Positions 5,291 through 5,527 of a stretch of 5,527 bases of DNA are shown in pieces. The DNA comes from Methanosarcinales archaeon (lineage in GTDB: Archaea > Halobacteriota > Methanosarcinia > Methanosarcinales > Methanogasteraceae): assembly GCA_030672605.1 (NCBI GenBank), contig DAOVGE010000176.1:1-5527 (forward strand), read 5' to 3'. The first letter of the stretch is position 1. Every line of letters begins with the position of its first letter. The position numbers were made by a program, and so were the translations under genes. The notes beneath the pieces are model-generated. The model was not told the origin of the DNA and made no database searches. It worked only from the letters and a program-made list of their open reading frames with translations.

Positions 5291-5357
5291 AACCACAGAT
5301 AGCACCGAGGATACAGAGAAAACAGCAACTCTCTGTGCCCCCGCGTCCTCTGTGGTT
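5291..5357. repeat. Imperfect inverted repeat of the ACCACAGAGG type
   Basis: Outer arms AACCACAGA (5291-5299) and TCTGTGGTT (5349-5357) and inner arms ACAGAGA (5313-5319) and TCTCTGT (5330-5336) are perfectly paired, with a partly paired 12-13 nt interior and a 10-nt loop. The right arm resembles the ACACAGAGG-type short-period repeats I recall as dispersed in many prokaryotic genomes. It is non-coding, and the following TTAATCTTCTTT could make it a second terminator. Confidence 0.65.
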
Positions 5358-5386
5358 AATCTTCTTTGCCAGAACCCCTCCCACTG

Positions 5387-5527
5387 AGTCGTCACCGAAA
5401 AATAACATATTGAAATTTCCTATTTCTGATGCTTTCGGTGGTCGCTAACGGTAGCTCCCTCGCGTATGTGAAAAACGCGGGCGTATCTCTCTCAACTTTG
5501 CGTCTCTCTCAACTTTGCGACCTTGCG
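5387..5527. mobile_element. Possible second MITE-like element, running off the window
   Basis: It starts with AGTCGTCACCGAAAAATAA (5387-5405), a perfect 19-bp inverted copy of the right end of the 2921-3089 element. The following CATATTGAAATT also resembles that element's left end (about 21 of 30 positions over the end region). Further right is a different short-period repeat of CTTTGCG type. The far end lies outside the window, so element status is inferred from the shared terminus only. CACCGAAA (5393-5400) also pairs with TTTCGGTG (5433-5440). Confidence 0.4.
5486..5527. repeat. 17-bp tandem repeat ending in CTTTGCG units
   Basis: Two identical copies of TCTCTCTCAACTTTGCG (5486-5502 and 5503-5519) are followed by a partial unit ACCTTGCG at the window end. 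The array may continue beyond. It is non-coding. Confidence 0.8.

Noticed and set aside
3072..5405. The 19-bp inverted pair as ends of one composite transposon carrying the ribosomal genes
   Set aside because: The enclosed genes are essential core genes without a transposase, and each 19-mer is better explained as the end of its own short element.

Overview
The window looks like euryarchaeal chromosome, probably from the Methanomicrobia or a related methane- or alkane-cycling lineage (inference). The evidence is an archaeal-type gene run of ribosomal protein L30e, a short two-KH NusA, S12 and S7; one Shine-Dalgarno sequence that fully matches an archaeal 16S tail; BRE/TATA-like promoters; and several small proteins of types I associate with methanogens.

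Layout. 1-1121 (+): the 3' part of a membrane-anchored von Willebrand factor A protein, cut by the window edge. 1136-1882 (-): a toxin-antitoxin pair, with a TumE-family toxin (distinctive WDNAPHH/TFPHHKH motifs) downstream of its likely antitoxin, convergent with the VWA gene. 2029-2772 (+): a three-gene cassette of an AbrB/MazE-type regulator, a four-helix membrane protein and a 44-residue four-cysteine protein, closed by a hairpin plus T7 terminator. The regulator's reading frame is broken by a one-base loss after codon 9.

2898-3296 (+) is a decayed gene for a small membrane protein. It is interrupted by a short non-coding element of about 169 bp (2921-3089). Removing the element and one copy of a flanking CTTA/TTA repeat rejoins the reading frame exactly (EDA|YDVTGALIWPG). 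The element carries a large imperfect palindrome built from ATTCGTG-like units spaced about 9 nt apart. Its right end recurs as a perfect 19-bp inverted copy at 5387-5405, where a second element with a different short-period core (CTTTGCG type) appears to begin and run off the window.

3464-5235 (+) is the translation block: rpl30e, nusA, rps12 and rps7, tightly packed with a 4-nt overlap, a 34-nt gap and a 5-nt gap. In many Archaea this block follows the RNA polymerase genes and precedes EF-2. Here it is preceded by the broken gene and followed by a terminator-like hairpin and repeats, so the usual cluster seems to have been broken at both ends. 5239-5527 holds no gene, only hairpins and repeats.

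The possibly undescribed element is the short mobile-like sequence with conserved ends and exchangeable short-period repeat cores.
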